DNA of 64,000 bases from Paenibacillus daejeonensis DSM 15491 (GCF_000378385.1 NZ_KB899665.1:1-64000); one strand, 5' to 3'. Counted from the stretch's first letter, positions 51,550-60,351 are shown. The notes: generated by a model from the letters alone, not told the origin. Program-made: numbers and translations.

Positions 51550-52235
51550 AATCAGGGGTAAAAGTTACTTGAATTGGGCGAAAGTTGGCGGGTGTGCTGA
51601 ACCAAGGGTAAAAAGTTACTTGGATTGGGCGAAAGTTGGCGTGAGCGGCGAACCAGGGGTAAAAAGTCACTTGGATTGGGCGAAAGCTGGCGTGTGCGGC
51701 GAACCAGGGGTAAAAGGTTACTTGGATTGGGCGACAGTCGGCGCGTGCGCTGAACCAGAGGTAAATAGTTACTTGGTTTGGGCGAAAGTTGGCGTGTGCG
51801 GCGAACCAGGGGTAAAAGGTTACTTGAATTGGGCGAATGTTGGCGCGTGCGCTGAACCAGAGGTAAAAAGTTACTTGGATGGAGCCAAAGTTGGCGGGTG
51901 TGCTGAACCAAGGGTAAAAAGTTACTTGGATTGGGCGAAAGTTGGCGTGTGCGCTGAACCAGGGGTAAAAGTTTACTTGGATTGGGCGAATGTTGGCGTG
52001 TGCGGCGAACCAGGGTAAAAAGTCACTTGGAATGGGCGAAAGTTGGCGGGTGCGGCGAACCAGGGGTAAAAAGTTACTTGGATTGGGCGACAGTCGGCGG
52101 GTTCGGCGGACCAGAGGTAAAAAGTTACTTGAATTGGTCGAATGCTGGCGTGTGCGGCGAACCAGGGGTAAAAAGTTACTTGGATTGGGCGAAAGTTGGG
52201 GGACGAGCCATATTAGGTGCACAATGTTACTTACA
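51550..52235. repeat. Tandem array, 51-bp period, 14 units
   Basis: TTACTTG (or TCACTTG; TTACTTA in the last unit) starts at 51565, 51616, 51667, 51718, 51769, 51820, 51871, 51922, 51973, 52023, 52074, 52125, 52176 and 52227: 51 bases apart, once 50. Unit: GGGGTAAAAAGTTACTTGG, ATTGGGCGAAAGTTGG, CGTGTGCGGCGAACCA. The last unit switches to the AGGTGCACAATG type of the array at 44210. It lies between two co-directional hydrolase genes. Confidence 0.97.
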
Positions 52236-52251
52236 GAAGGGATGGGAAAGG

Positions 52252-53163
52252 GTGGCTAAACTAACGAATCAAGAGGTTCAGATCCGCGACCCGTTTGTAG
52301 TGACGGATGAGGCCTCGGGGACGTATTATTTGTTCGGCAGCACAGACAAAAACATTTGGGGTCCCGGCACTGGCTTTGATGCTTACGTCGGCAAGGACCT
52401 GGAGAGCTGGGAGGGACCCTTCCCGGTGTTTCGGCCGGATGAGACGTTCTTTGCGGACAAGAATTTCTGGGCGCCTGAGGTTTATGCCTATGAAGGGCGT
52501 TATTATATGTTCGCGACCTTCCGTAGACGCGACAATGACTTGCTCGGAACGGCCGTCCTGGCTGCGGATGAGCTGCTTGGGCCCTATCAGCCGCTTAGTG
52601 AGGGACCAGTTACACCTTCGGACTGGAGCTCGCTGGACGGCAGTCTGTTCATCGATGAGCAAGGGGAGCCGTGGATGATCTTCTGCCACGAGTGGCAACA
52701 GGTAGCAGATGGCGAAATCTGTGCGATGCGGCTGTCACGCGATCTGAAGCAGGCGCTCTCCGAGCCGCAGCTCTTATTCCGCGCTTCTGAAGCGCCGTGG
52801 ACGACAGCTTTTCATGCACCGCGTTATCCCGACCAGGACAACTATGTGACGGATGGCCCTTATTTGTTCCGTACAAGCGGCGGGGTGCTGCATATGCTCT
52901 GGGCAGGCTTCATCAATAACCGGTATGCGCTCGGAATTGCAACTTCGACTTCGGGAACGGTCCACGGACCATGGCAGCATGAGGAAGAGCCGCTGTATAG
53001 CAATGATGGTGGACATGGCATGGTATTCCGTACATTGGACGGGGAGCTGATGCTGACAATTCATACGCCCAATCGTACACCGGATGAGCGGCCCATCTTT
53101 CTGCGGCTTCAGGAAGACGCTGATGGCAGAATCAGCGTATTGGCGGAGGATTGCACGGGGTAG
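52252..53163 (+). CDS. GH43-type glycoside hydrolase, GTG start
   Basis: 303 residues, no signal peptide. The five-bladed propeller of GH43 starts QIRDPFVVTDEASGTYYLFGS; the aspartate in RDPF is the general base. WAPEVYAYEGRYYMFATF and SLDGSLFIDEQGEPWMIFCHEW hold the other active-site residues. Typical substrates are arabinosides or xylosides; the exact one is not readable. GTG at 52252 is chosen, with AAGGGA eight bases upstream; the upstream open frame runs through the repeat array. It belongs with the sugar importer functionally. Confidence 0.9.
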   Translation: MAKLTNQEVQIRDPFVVTDEASGTYYLFGSTDKNIWGPGTGFDAYVGKDLESWEGPFPVFRPDETFFADKNFWAPEVYAYEGRYYMFATFRRRDNDLLGTAVLAADELLGPYQPLSEGPVTPSDWSSLDGSLFIDEQGEPWMIFCHEWQQVADGEICAMRLSRDLKQALSEPQLLFRASEAPWTTAFHAPRYPDQDNYVTDGPYLFRTSGGVLHMLWAGFINNRYALGIATSTSGTVHGPWQHEEEPLYSNDGGHGMVFRTLDGELMLTIHTPNRTPDERPIFLRLQEDADGRISVLAEDCTG

Positions 53164-53215
53164 TCCACCATGGTACAGTGACTATACATGTTCAAGGAAC
53201 GCCTAGCAAGGACGA

Positions 53216-53248
53216 GGACATTTCCAACACGGGGATGTTCTTTTTTTC
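53216..53248 (+). terminator. Rho-independent terminator
   Basis: GGACATTTCC and GGGGATGTTC pair with wobbles, followed by seven T residues. It ends the GH43 transcript. Confidence 0.75.
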
Positions 53249-53270
53249 TATCGGAGGGGAGAGAAATCGG

Positions 53271-54074
53271 ATGAGGCCGCAGTTAATACTGGATATGGCA
53301 GGTGTGTTGGTCACTAATCTGTCGCCTGGGTTTTGGGAGACGGCGGGGCAGTTGGGCGGGATGCCCGGCGCTGCACTTAAGACCCGCTTTCGGGCGGAAG
53401 TGCGCGACGCTTTTTGGAGTGGACAGATGAGGGAGTCTGAGTTTTGGGATTGGCTAGGTGCCATTGTCCCGTCTGCTGATGGTGAGCCGCTTCGATCTGC
53501 GCTGTGTGAGCAACTGCAGCCCTTGCCAGCACTGGCTGCTGTGGCAGATTGGAGCCGCGTGGCAGATATTCATCTGCTAACGAACCATCGGCGAGAGTGG
53601 CTGGCGGAGCTGGTGGAGCCGTTGAAGCCGTACTTGGCGTCGGTTACGATCTCCAGCGAAGCAGGAAGGTGCAAGCCTGATCCTGAGCTGTATGCAAAAC
53701 TTCACCGTACGCTACCCTTAGATGTCCCTATTTTGTATGTGGACGATCAGGCGCATAATCTGACACCCGCCCAGGCCATGGGATGGCAGACAGTCTTAGC
53801 TGATGGGGAGGGGAAATGGATGAGGCAAGTGGATACTTTTTTGGGGGAAGCGACGACCCCGGAGACAGTCGACGAGGCACGTTGTCCACTATGCGGCGGG
53901 GACAATCGCTGTGGCGTGTTGGAGGGAGCGGACATTCGTGCGTGTTGGTGCATGAGCACGGCCATCCCCCGCCAGCTGCGGGATCGGGTGCCGGCAGAGC
54001 AGGCGGGGAAGGCTTGTATCTGTGCGGCCTGCGTGGCGCGTTATCATGAGGAGCGGCTGCTGGGAAGCGAGTGA
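53271..54074 (+). CDS. HAD-like hydrolase fused to cysteine-rich CWC domain
   Basis: 267 residues. The first part is a HAD-type hydrolase: ILDMAGVLVTN (motif I with a single aspartate), LLTNHRREWLAELV (motif II), GRCKPDPELYAKL and LYVDDQAHNLTPAQAMGWQTV (motifs III and IV). The C-terminal 65 residues form a CWC-type zinc-binding domain: RCPLCGGDNRCGVLE, ACWCMSTAIP and GKACICAACVARY. The two domains are normally separate proteins. GGAGGGGAG lies before the ATG. Substrate unknown. Confidence 0.88.
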   Translation: MRPQLILDMAGVLVTNLSPGFWETAGQLGGMPGAALKTRFRAEVRDAFWSGQMRESEFWDWLGAIVPSADGEPLRSALCEQLQPLPALAAVADWSRVADIHLLTNHRREWLAELVEPLKPYLASVTISSEAGRCKPDPELYAKLHRTLPLDVPILYVDDQAHNLTPAQAMGWQTVLADGEGKWMRQVDTFLGEATTPETVDEARCPLCGGDNRCGVLEGADIRACWCMSTAIPRQLRDRVPAEQAGKACICAACVARYHEERLLGSE

Positions 54075-54077
54075 TAG

Positions 54078-54323
54078 TTCACAATCACGGTTGCGCTGCA
54101 AATCGCCGGTATCGAAGCGTCCAATCTGATTGCTGAGCTGGGTCTGGCAATCGAAATGGGCGCTACCGTCGAAGATATCGCGCTAACCATTCATGTGCAT
54201 CCAACCCTGGGCGAGATTTCTATGAAAGCTGCTGAGGTAGCGCTACCAGGAGCTGTAGCCGCTCGAGCTCTCAATATGGCGCCCAACAGCCGCCCCCGCC
54301 AACGTCGCTCACACCAATGCTGA
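54078..54323 (+). pseudogene. 3' remnant of a dihydrolipoamide dehydrogenase gene
   Basis: Reading from 54093 gives [51 protein letters not shown], which is the C-terminal dimerisation part of E3 with its active-site HxHPTLGE. There is no start and a TAG lies just upstream (54075-54077). After about 54254 the frame runs into unrelated residues and stops at 54321. No E1 or E2 gene is nearby. A fragment from a lost or rearranged gene. Confidence 0.88.
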
Positions 54324-54334
54324 GTTGGCGGGGG
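54293..54334. repeat. Strong inverted repeat
   Basis: CCCCCGCCAAC (54293-54303) and GTTGGCGGGGG (54324-54334) form a perfect 11-base stem. No T run follows. It may mark the break at which the remnant was cut. Confidence 0.6.
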
Positions 54335-54389
54335 CAGCCGGCGTCATATGCCGCGCCATACGCGGCGCCACCATACAGCGAGTCCTGCG

Positions 54390-54575
54390 CTAACGAAACG
54401 TGATAACGTTATGTGGCACAAATCGGGCCGTCCCAAAATCTAACGAAACTGCAGCGTCTTATATGTACTCTGAGGCGTTGCTTTTGATACTTTTGGAGCA
54501 CATAAGGTGATGTCGTTTCGTTAGACAGCGTCAGAGCTGCTTTTTGGCCAAATAAGCATCTGTAGTTTCCTTATG
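54390..54575. repeat. Inverted pairs of 50-bp repeats at a convergent junction
   Basis: CTAACGAAAC starts at 54390 and 54440 (50 apart), then the opposite orientation GTTTCGTTAG at 54515 and GTTTCCTTA at 54565 (50 apart). Each unit continues with a CTTAT or GTTAT word and a GTGG/TTGG part. It fills part of the gap between two convergent genes. The arrangement matches that at 33086. Confidence 0.8.
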
Positions 54576-54587
54576 GACGGCGGCCTG

Positions 54588-54660
54588 CGAATGAGCAAAC
54601 AAGGCGCCCTGCGAGTGAGCAAATACGGTGTCTCCCCAGCGAATGAGTAAACTCGGCCCC
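54588..54660. repeat. Short GCGAATGAGC repeats
   Basis: GCGAATGAGC, GCGAGTGAGC and GCGAATGAGT start at 54588, 54611 and 54639; the outer two are 51 apart. No gene. Confidence 0.6.
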
Positions 54661-54755
54661 GATAGATATAGTGCGCACCCTAAACTTGCAAGCTCGGCCC
54701 TCCGCCAAAAAACAACTCAGCCTCTAATGAATGAGCAACTTATCGATCACATCCA

Positions 54756-54794
54756 AAAGCCCCCGTAGTGCTGCGAAGCACTTCCAGGGGCTTT
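54756..54794 (-). terminator. Terminator, possibly bidirectional
   Basis: AAAGCCCC and GGGGCTTT arms with an inner GTGCT/AGCAC pairing. On the minus strand it is followed by TTTTGG, just after the stop at 54806. Confidence 0.75.
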
Positions 54795-54805
54795 CAAGTG
54801 AAATA

Positions 54806-56344
54806 TTATAATTTCGATTTCAAATAACCCTGCTTGCGCCAATGGCGCACGGCGAATTTGTCCGGATCATGTGGCGGCCGGCCTTCCAGCAGCTCGGCAT
54901 TGCTGCGAAGGAGCTGCTTGCGAGCGACAAAAAACAGCCGAAGTCCTTCTTTTAGATGATCACCGCCTACATAATTCAGGTCCAGCTCCTCATCATCCTC
55001 TTCGTCGGCATCGTCATCTGGTGTATAGCTCACGGAGATGGCTTCAGAACCGTCCAGCATAGGCTCGATCTCATAATAGTAGGCCTCCATCCGTTCCTCG
55101 CCCTCGTCATCCTCCACTTCGCGTCCGATCTTCAGCATGGGATAGTGCTCATCGTCTTCTTGCTGGAAGGCATAATAGAGATCACCTGACCAAAAACCGT
55201 TACGGTCGTCATCATAATAATCGTCGTATGGCTCCACAAGTGGGAGCGCCAGCAGTTCACGCAGCATCGCCGGCTCTAGCAGTTGCCGCGTCCGCTCGAA
55301 CATTGAGACCCCTGCATGCATGGCTTGCCAGCCTATATGGTACAGCTGCCGGAAGGGCTCTGGCACCCGGTCGTCATACTGGTACCACTGGGTATCCGCC
55401 CCCTCCAGATGGCGCACCCGGGCAAAGACCGTACCTGGCTGTCCCGGTGGCGTCTCAATGAGCACGGCATACTCGTCCGATTGCTCCAGATAGACGCCCC
55501 GGTAATTCGGAGTGGATGCACCGTCGTCGATATCCAGCACACCGCGAAGGTACAGATCGTTCAGGTAGAACTGGTAGGTGTAGGCCTCCTCATCTTCCAA
55601 GGGCTCTGCGGGCATGAGCGAAGGCTCTGTCAGGCGGATTAATCCGTCAATGTTGACTTCTGGCGGAGCGTCGGTGTCCTCCGATGGTTCCACAAATTCC
55701 TCAAACTCCCGCAGGAACAGCGATTGCTCCTGTTGATAGATGGCTTGTTCGCGGCTCGGCTCGCCTGTCTCTTCGTCAATAAGGAATTCCGGACGAAAAA
55801 TACTAGCCCCCTGCAGGGGACCCGGCGCGAACCACACCACCGCATCCTCCCATTCGTTCACACGCAGCGCTGCCGTGGTGGTGCCGTCGACGGTGGAGCG
55901 ATAGCCGTCGGTTTGGGCCCAGATTTTGGCCTTTGCATCGCCTCGTACGATCAGATCGCCGTGGTTGTAATCTCCCCAGAGCAGCTCCCTGATGTTCAGA
56001 TCGCCGCCCACGTAGATTTCCTGCCCGCCCACGATCAAATGCCGCGCTCTCACATTACCTGTGACGATAAGCCCGGTAGCCCCATCCGTTTCTTCATTAT
56101 ATATTGCATGATCTACAATTAAGTCGCCTTCGACCAGCAGCAAAAAGACAGCATCATCCGCTTCGCCGCCGGTTAAGTGGTCCAGATCAAGGGTGGGCAC
56201 ATGCAAGGTTCCCTCGTGGACGAGGACAATCTCCTCATCAAATTCGCCGTCATTCAGATCCCCTGCCTGAATCGCCCAGCAGTCTGAGGGCAGTCGGGAT
56301 TTAATCTGATTAAATAACAGGGATTGTGCGTTGCGCAAGGTCAT
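54806..56344 (-). CDS. Large acidic protein with beta-helical segment, unknown function
   Basis: 512 residues, no signal peptide or membrane helix. The segment at about residues 75-160 has repeating short strands (LLVEGDLIVDHAIYNE, GLIVTGNVRARHLIVGGQ, EIYVGGDLNIREL, GDLIVRGDAKAKI) that look like a bactofilin-type beta-helix; this is a pattern judgement. Later parts are very acidic (PDDDADEEDDEELDLNYVGGD). GGAGGTGG is eight bases before the ATG at 56344. The family is present in several bacterial groups as far as I recall, without assigned function. Confidence 0.72.
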   Translation of the reverse strand: MTLRNAQSLLFNQIKSRLPSDCWAIQAGDLNDGEFDEEIVLVHEGTLHVPTLDLDHLTGGEADDAVFLLLVEGDLIVDHAIYNEETDGATGLIVTGNVRARHLIVGGQEIYVGGDLNIRELLWGDYNHGDLIVRGDAKAKIWAQTDGYRSTVDGTTTAALRVNEWEDAVVWFAPGPLQGASIFRPEFLIDEETGEPSREQAIYQQEQSLFLREFEEFVEPSEDTDAPPEVNIDGLIRLTEPSLMPAEPLEDEEAYTYQFYLNDLYLRGVLDIDDGASTPNYRGVYLEQSDEYAVLIETPPGQPGTVFARVRHLEGADTQWYQYDDRVPEPFRQLYHIGWQAMHAGVSMFERTRQLLEPAMLRELLALPLVEPYDDYYDDDRNGFWSGDLYYAFQQEDDEHYPMLKIGREVEDDEGEERMEAYYYEIEPMLDGSEAISVSYTPDDDADEEDDEELDLNYVGGDHLKEGLRLFFVARKQLLRSNAELLEGRPPHDPDKFAVRHWRKQGYLKSKL

Positions 56345-56410
56345 CTTCGCCACCTCCATAAATGGTTGTCCTTCCCATAAGGATACCATGATTGCACCAA
56401 TCCTTTCCAT

Positions 56411-56995
56411 TCAAACCATATCTGTCGAAGGGTCGTCACCTGCAAGGCTGTTGGCAGGAAAAGTCTTGGCCGCCTTACGGAAGAGAAAGAAGATCGAAAT
56501 CATGGTTAGCAACAAAAGGATGGTTAGTGCAATCAGGGCCAACCCTAAGTCAGGGTCGTTTAACGTGTAGGGCATCAGTGCAAGCGCGGCCACCTGCAGG
56601 GTTCAGAAGAAGCCCATACGGTTGCGGCTGGAGTCCGCCAGTGCGTGCTTTTGTTGCGATCTCGCGTGCTGGGTAAAGGTGCTGAGCAGTTGGTAGACCA
56701 GCACAAGCAGCAATAGCAGGTGGATACCAGACACGCCAATCCACAAGGGAGAATCGGTAAAGGAGGAGTGATGGAGACCAAAGCCTGCTCCCAGGGACAG
56801 AAGCGAAACTACGAACAGCAGCAAGGCGACCGGAACGCCCTTTTTGTAGCCGGGGTAGTACGTTTCCAGCCTTGAGAGGGCGGACAGAATGAGCAGATAC
56901 CCGATGAAATCCGGCAACACATCGAAGATATAGATATGAAGATCAAGCAGGATGAACATAAATCCCCAGGAGAGCTTACGGAAGTTGGTTTTCAT
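56411..56995 (-). pseudogene. Membrane protein gene with in-frame TGA
   Basis: The start MKTNFRKLSWGFMFILLDLHIYIFDVLPDFIGYLLI is preceded by GAGGAGG and leads into four membrane helices. At 56603-56605 a TGA interrupts after RNRMGFF. The frame then continues without a shift: TLQVAALALMPYTLNDPDLGLALIALTILLLLTMISIFFLF, to a stop at 56411. Restored, the protein is 194 residues with five helices. The family is small Bacillales membrane proteins of unknown role. It overlaps the previous gene's end by 20 bases. Either a recent nonsense mutation or a sequence error. Confidence 0.78.
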
Positions 56996-57860
56996 GATGC
57001 CGTGCCTCCTCACGCTCTTCAATTAGCTGCATGATGGCTTCCTGTGTGGGTTGCGGGTAGGTATTCAGCGTGAAATCCCAGGTTGCCTGTTCGCCATCGG
57101 CCAGCTGTAGAAGCAGTTGCAGCTTACCCCGATAGATGTCAAACGAACGAGGGTCCTGCTCCGGTATGCGAAACGTGTAGTTGAGGGATATTCCATTGCC
57201 TTGCTTCAACTCAATCGGCAGGCCAGCCTGAATGGCTTGTTCCACGCGTGTATACTCGGGCGGGCTGCTCAGGAATTCGAAATCCAACACATCGCTGATC
57301 TGGTTATCCAAGGTGGTCTGAACGGAGACAATGCTGAGATCCTCCAGCGCACGAAACGTGCTGCGATGCTCTCCGTTGCTGTTGCTCGAACCGAAGGTCT
57401 CCTCGATAGCAACGCGCGCAGGTTGGGTGTAGGGGAGCAACTGAATGTCGCCAATAGGCAGCACTTCGTGGACGCCGTCGTTGAACCATACTTCAATGCT
57501 TTGAAAACGTTCGTAGGCCTGCTCGGGCAGCGGCACCTCAGGATGACCAATCTGTATGGTCGCAGCCTTGAGGGTATAGGGCCCGAACTCGCCACGTTCA
57601 CTCTGATATTTGGTGTGCCAATAGAGTTCACCCGAAAGACGCAGAGCCACTACTTCCCTCGAAGAGCTCCGATGGGTAATGTAATAGAAGTCCAGGGTCT
57701 CACCGGGAATAATAGGCGCTTCATAGTAATGATTAAGTAATACAGCCCCTTCCAGTTTGTGCGCATAGTAATAGTAGTAATTGCCTCCCCACATCCCTGC
57801 AATACAAACAACGAGCAGGGCGATGAGTCCTTTGCTCAGACGTGATTGAATCCTCTCCAC
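56976..57860 (-). CDS. Membrane-anchored extracellular protein, unknown function
   Basis: 294 residues. An N-terminal helix (LIALLVVCIAGMWGGNYYYYYAH) anchors it; the rest is outside and beta-rich (GAVLLNHYYEAPIIPGETLDFYYI, REVVALRLSGELYWHTKYQ, YTLKAATIQIGHPEVPLPEQ). I know no family for it. The GTG at 57860 has only a weak ribosome binding site (GGAATGAG). It overlaps the next gene start, so they are probably co-expressed. Paired with a membrane protein, it might form a two-component surface complex, but no evidence shows this. Confidence 0.7.
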   Translation of the reverse strand: MERIQSRLSKGLIALLVVCIAGMWGGNYYYYYAHKLEGAVLLNHYYEAPIIPGETLDFYYITHRSSSREVVALRLSGELYWHTKYQSERGEFGPYTLKAATIQIGHPEVPLPEQAYERFQSIEVWFNDGVHEVLPIGDIQLLPYTQPARVAIEETFGSSNSNGEHRSTFRALEDLSIVSVQTTLDNQISDVLDFEFLSSPPEYTRVEQAIQAGLPIELKQGNGISLNYTFRIPEQDPRSFDIYRGKLQLLLQLADGEQATWDFTLNTYPQPTQEAIMQLIEEREEARHHENQLP

Positions 57861-57935
57861 CTCATTCCAGAATAATCCTCAGATATGATCTTGTTCCCAC
57901 ATTCTCATCATAACAGATGGCGGCATGGCATGGAG

Positions 57936-57979
57936 AAAAAACACGACCTTCCGCAACAGAGCGGAGGGCCGTGTTTTTT
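57936..57979. terminator. Bidirectional terminator
   Basis: AAAAAACACG (57936-57945) and CGTGTTTTTT (57970-57979) with an inner CTTCCGC/GCGGAGG pairing. Serves the FAD oxidoreductase on the minus strand. Confidence 0.9.
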
Positions 57980-57998
57980 GTAGAATGGACAGGTAGTG

Positions 57999-60242
57999 TT
58001 AGGCGTAGGCCCGTATCTCGACCACTTCAGCACGCGGACAGCCGTTGGTCGCTTCCACAACAAGCCGGATTGCATCTGCCTGTACCGGAGCATCGAGCAA
58101 GTGGCGGCGCTTGCGTCGGTAATTGCCGGTAGCTGCTGCGACTTGGACCCACTGGCCATCGATGTGAGCCTCCAAACGATAATCCCGAACCAGCTCGGGG
58201 ATCGCCTCAAACGGGGTCCGGTGGTGGTGCAGATTGATTAGGTCTTCATTGACATCGTCGTTAAAAATGACCTGAACCTCGCGAATCGTTACTTGCTCCT
58301 GCCAGCTGTATTGCAGCCATGCTTCTTCGCCAGCAGCCAAGGTGTCTGAGCTCCACAGCTGCGGGCCGCCGTATGGACGAAGGTAGCCGCCACTTGTGCG
58401 TTCCGCTGCATAAGCGCTCGTCTCCGGATATGCCCTCAGACAGGCAGCTCGACGACGCAGGCCGTCCATGGTCCAATCGGTCAGCGGCTGAGCCCGCTTT
58501 TCATGATCAGGCGATAGCTTGCGGGGTTCGCCCTTGGCAAACAGCAACATGCCCGTCTGCTGATGGCTTGTATGCACATGCACATGCGGATTGGTCGCTA
58601 CCATTAGAAAAGCATTCTGCTCATGCGCAGGCTCCCAGCTAAGGGGGATCTCAATCCACTGCTGCTGGCCCTTTGCCACTGTCACCGTTGATGAAGAAAT
58701 CTCCGTGTGCGGGACGTAATTCTCGGCTCGGCCAGTGTCCCACAACGCGATGGTCAGCTGGGTATCTTCCGCAGCATCGACAAGCAGCTCAACTCGCTCA
58801 AGGAGGGGCGCTACTGGCAGGAGAATACCAAGCGGAGCGTTCCCGAGTGCATAGGTGTCTTCAGACGTTTCGACGGCGAGTCTCGTCAAGGTGCTCGAAG
58901 CGCTCACCTTTGCCTGCCGCACCAGATCATCGGGATCTTCACTGCGCATGCCAATGATCGAAGCGTCTTGGCGCAGCATAGTTTGCTGGAGCTCCTGCAA
59001 GTGCTCGCGATGGATCGTGCGCGGCGTTACCCCATGCTGGACGGCTAATGCGGCACCACTGCCAGCAGCCTCGCCGATGACTGCACAGGTCGCCATGACC
59101 CGCGTGGTCCCGAAGGCAACGTGTGTTGCACTGATATCCCGGCCGGCGAACATCAGATTGTTCGTATTGACGGAATAGAGTGAACGATACGGAATATGGT
59201 AGATGCCGTCAGCGAATAAATGCTTGGAGCCTCGTTCGGTGGCGTAGATGCCTTGCGGCGGATGCAGGTCAATCGACCAGCCGCCAAACGCCACCCGATC
59301 CTCAAACGGTTCCTGGTCCAAAATATTCTGCTGATGCAGCACGTAGTCCCCGACGAATCGGCGATATTCCCGTTTGCCTGGCAGCGAGCCGATCCATTCC
59401 AAGGTCATGTTGTCGGCGTCGAACTGACCGGAGTTTTTGATATAATCCCAGATGCCGTAAATGATCGACCACAGCTCGTCACGGATCCGCTCGTTGTCGT
59501 GCACGGTATCCAGCTCGCCGCCCCATTCAATCCACCAGTAGGCGCAGCCGTTGTCGCCGCTGCGAATGACCCGGTTCAGAGGAATGCTGGTTTCGGCAAT
59601 ATTTTTGGCAAAGGAGGGTGGGATGTACTTCACGGGCTGGCCGGCATCCTTGGTGTAAAACAGCAGTGTGCTGCCGAGCGTAATGTCGTCCGCCACCTCT
59701 GGCGCCCAGTCCTCCTGATACTCGTGGCGGGCTTCGCGGCCAATCCGAAAATCCGCACCTGCCATAAATCCAACCAACCCGTCGCCGGTGCAATCCAGAA
59801 AGATTGCGCTCTCAAAACGAATGCGGCGTTCCGAGCCCATCATCCAGCCAGTCACCGAGCGAATGGTGCGATCCTCACGCGGCCCGTCGGCTTCGACCTC
59901 ATGCACATCTGTATTAAGAAACAGTTGAATGTTAGACTCCGCACGTACCGCCTCCATGACAACGAGATCCCAAATGTACGGATTGCCATCGATGTTGCGG
60001 CGCTGATTCTCAACAAACAACTCGCCCATGATGCCTGTCTCCCTGGCATAGCGATTGTGTCCGTGGGCAGTCGCTCCGCATACCCAGACCCGCACCTCGC
60101 TGCTGGAGTTGCCGCCGAGTACCGGACGATTCTGGACCAATGCTACTTTTTGACCCAGACGAGCTGCCGCAATTGCCGCACATACGCCCGCCAAGCCGCC
60201 GCCTACCACTGTAACGTCACAGTTTACGGTTTCGTTTCTCAT
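57999..60242 (-). CDS. FAD-dependent oxidoreductase with C-terminal F5/8-type domain
   Basis: 747 residues, no signal peptide. The N terminus has the dinucleotide motif DVTVVGGGLAGVCAAIAAARLGQKVALV and the GGNSSSE motif of the FAD_oxidored family; HVAFGTTRVMATCAVIGEAAGSGAAL is its C-terminal FAD part. Residues 430-747 hold two beta-sandwich regions; the last (WLQYSWQEQVTIREVQVIFN, RLVVEATNG, AEVVEIRAYA) looks like an F5/8 discoidin fold. The substrate is probably a sugar or polyol. GAGGTGA precedes the ATG. Divergent from an AraC regulator that probably controls it. Confidence 0.88.
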   Translation of the reverse strand: MRNETVNCDVTVVGGGLAGVCAAIAAARLGQKVALVQNRPVLGGNSSSEVRVWVCGATAHGHNRYARETGIMGELFVENQRRNIDGNPYIWDLVVMEAVRAESNIQLFLNTDVHEVEADGPREDRTIRSVTGWMMGSERRIRFESAIFLDCTGDGLVGFMAGADFRIGREARHEYQEDWAPEVADDITLGSTLLFYTKDAGQPVKYIPPSFAKNIAETSIPLNRVIRSGDNGCAYWWIEWGGELDTVHDNERIRDELWSIIYGIWDYIKNSGQFDADNMTLEWIGSLPGKREYRRFVGDYVLHQQNILDQEPFEDRVAFGGWSIDLHPPQGIYATERGSKHLFADGIYHIPYRSLYSVNTNNLMFAGRDISATHVAFGTTRVMATCAVIGEAAGSGAALAVQHGVTPRTIHREHLQELQQTMLRQDASIIGMRSEDPDDLVRQAKVSASSTLTRLAVETSEDTYALGNAPLGILLPVAPLLERVELLVDAAEDTQLTIALWDTGRAENYVPHTEISSSTVTVAKGQQQWIEIPLSWEPAHEQNAFLMVATNPHVHVHTSHQQTGMLLFAKGEPRKLSPDHEKRAQPLTDWTMDGLRRRAACLRAYPETSAYAAERTSGGYLRPYGGPQLWSSDTLAAGEEAWLQYSWQEQVTIREVQVIFNDDVNEDLINLHHHRTPFEAIPELVRDYRLEAHIDGQWVQVAAATGNYRRKRRHLLDAPVQADAIRLVVEATNGCPRAEVVEIRAYA

Positions 60243-60301
60243 CCCAAGCTCACCTCGTAGGTATAGATTTGTATCCTTGATTTCACTATATGTCAGTTAT
60301 A

Positions 60302-60351
60302 GATGAAATAAAATGCAGTTCATTTCAATTTGGGATATACTTTATTTCATC
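60302..60351. promoter_or_regulatory. Inverted repeat in the divergent promoter region
   Basis: GATGAAATAAA (60302-60312) and TTTATTTCATC (60341-60351) form an 11-base inverted repeat with 28 bases between. TATAGT on the minus strand (near 60287) and TATACT on the plus strand (60336-60341) are possible -10 elements. Likely the operator of the AraC regulator. Confidence 0.55.

Noticed and set aside
51287-52222. 311-residue minus-strand repeat ORF (and smaller ones on both strands)
   Set aside because: Repeat-derived and antisense to a hydrolase at one end.
59220-60260. 346-residue plus-strand ORF opposite the FAD oxidoreductase
   Set aside because: Shadow ORF; the minus strand carries the FAD motifs.
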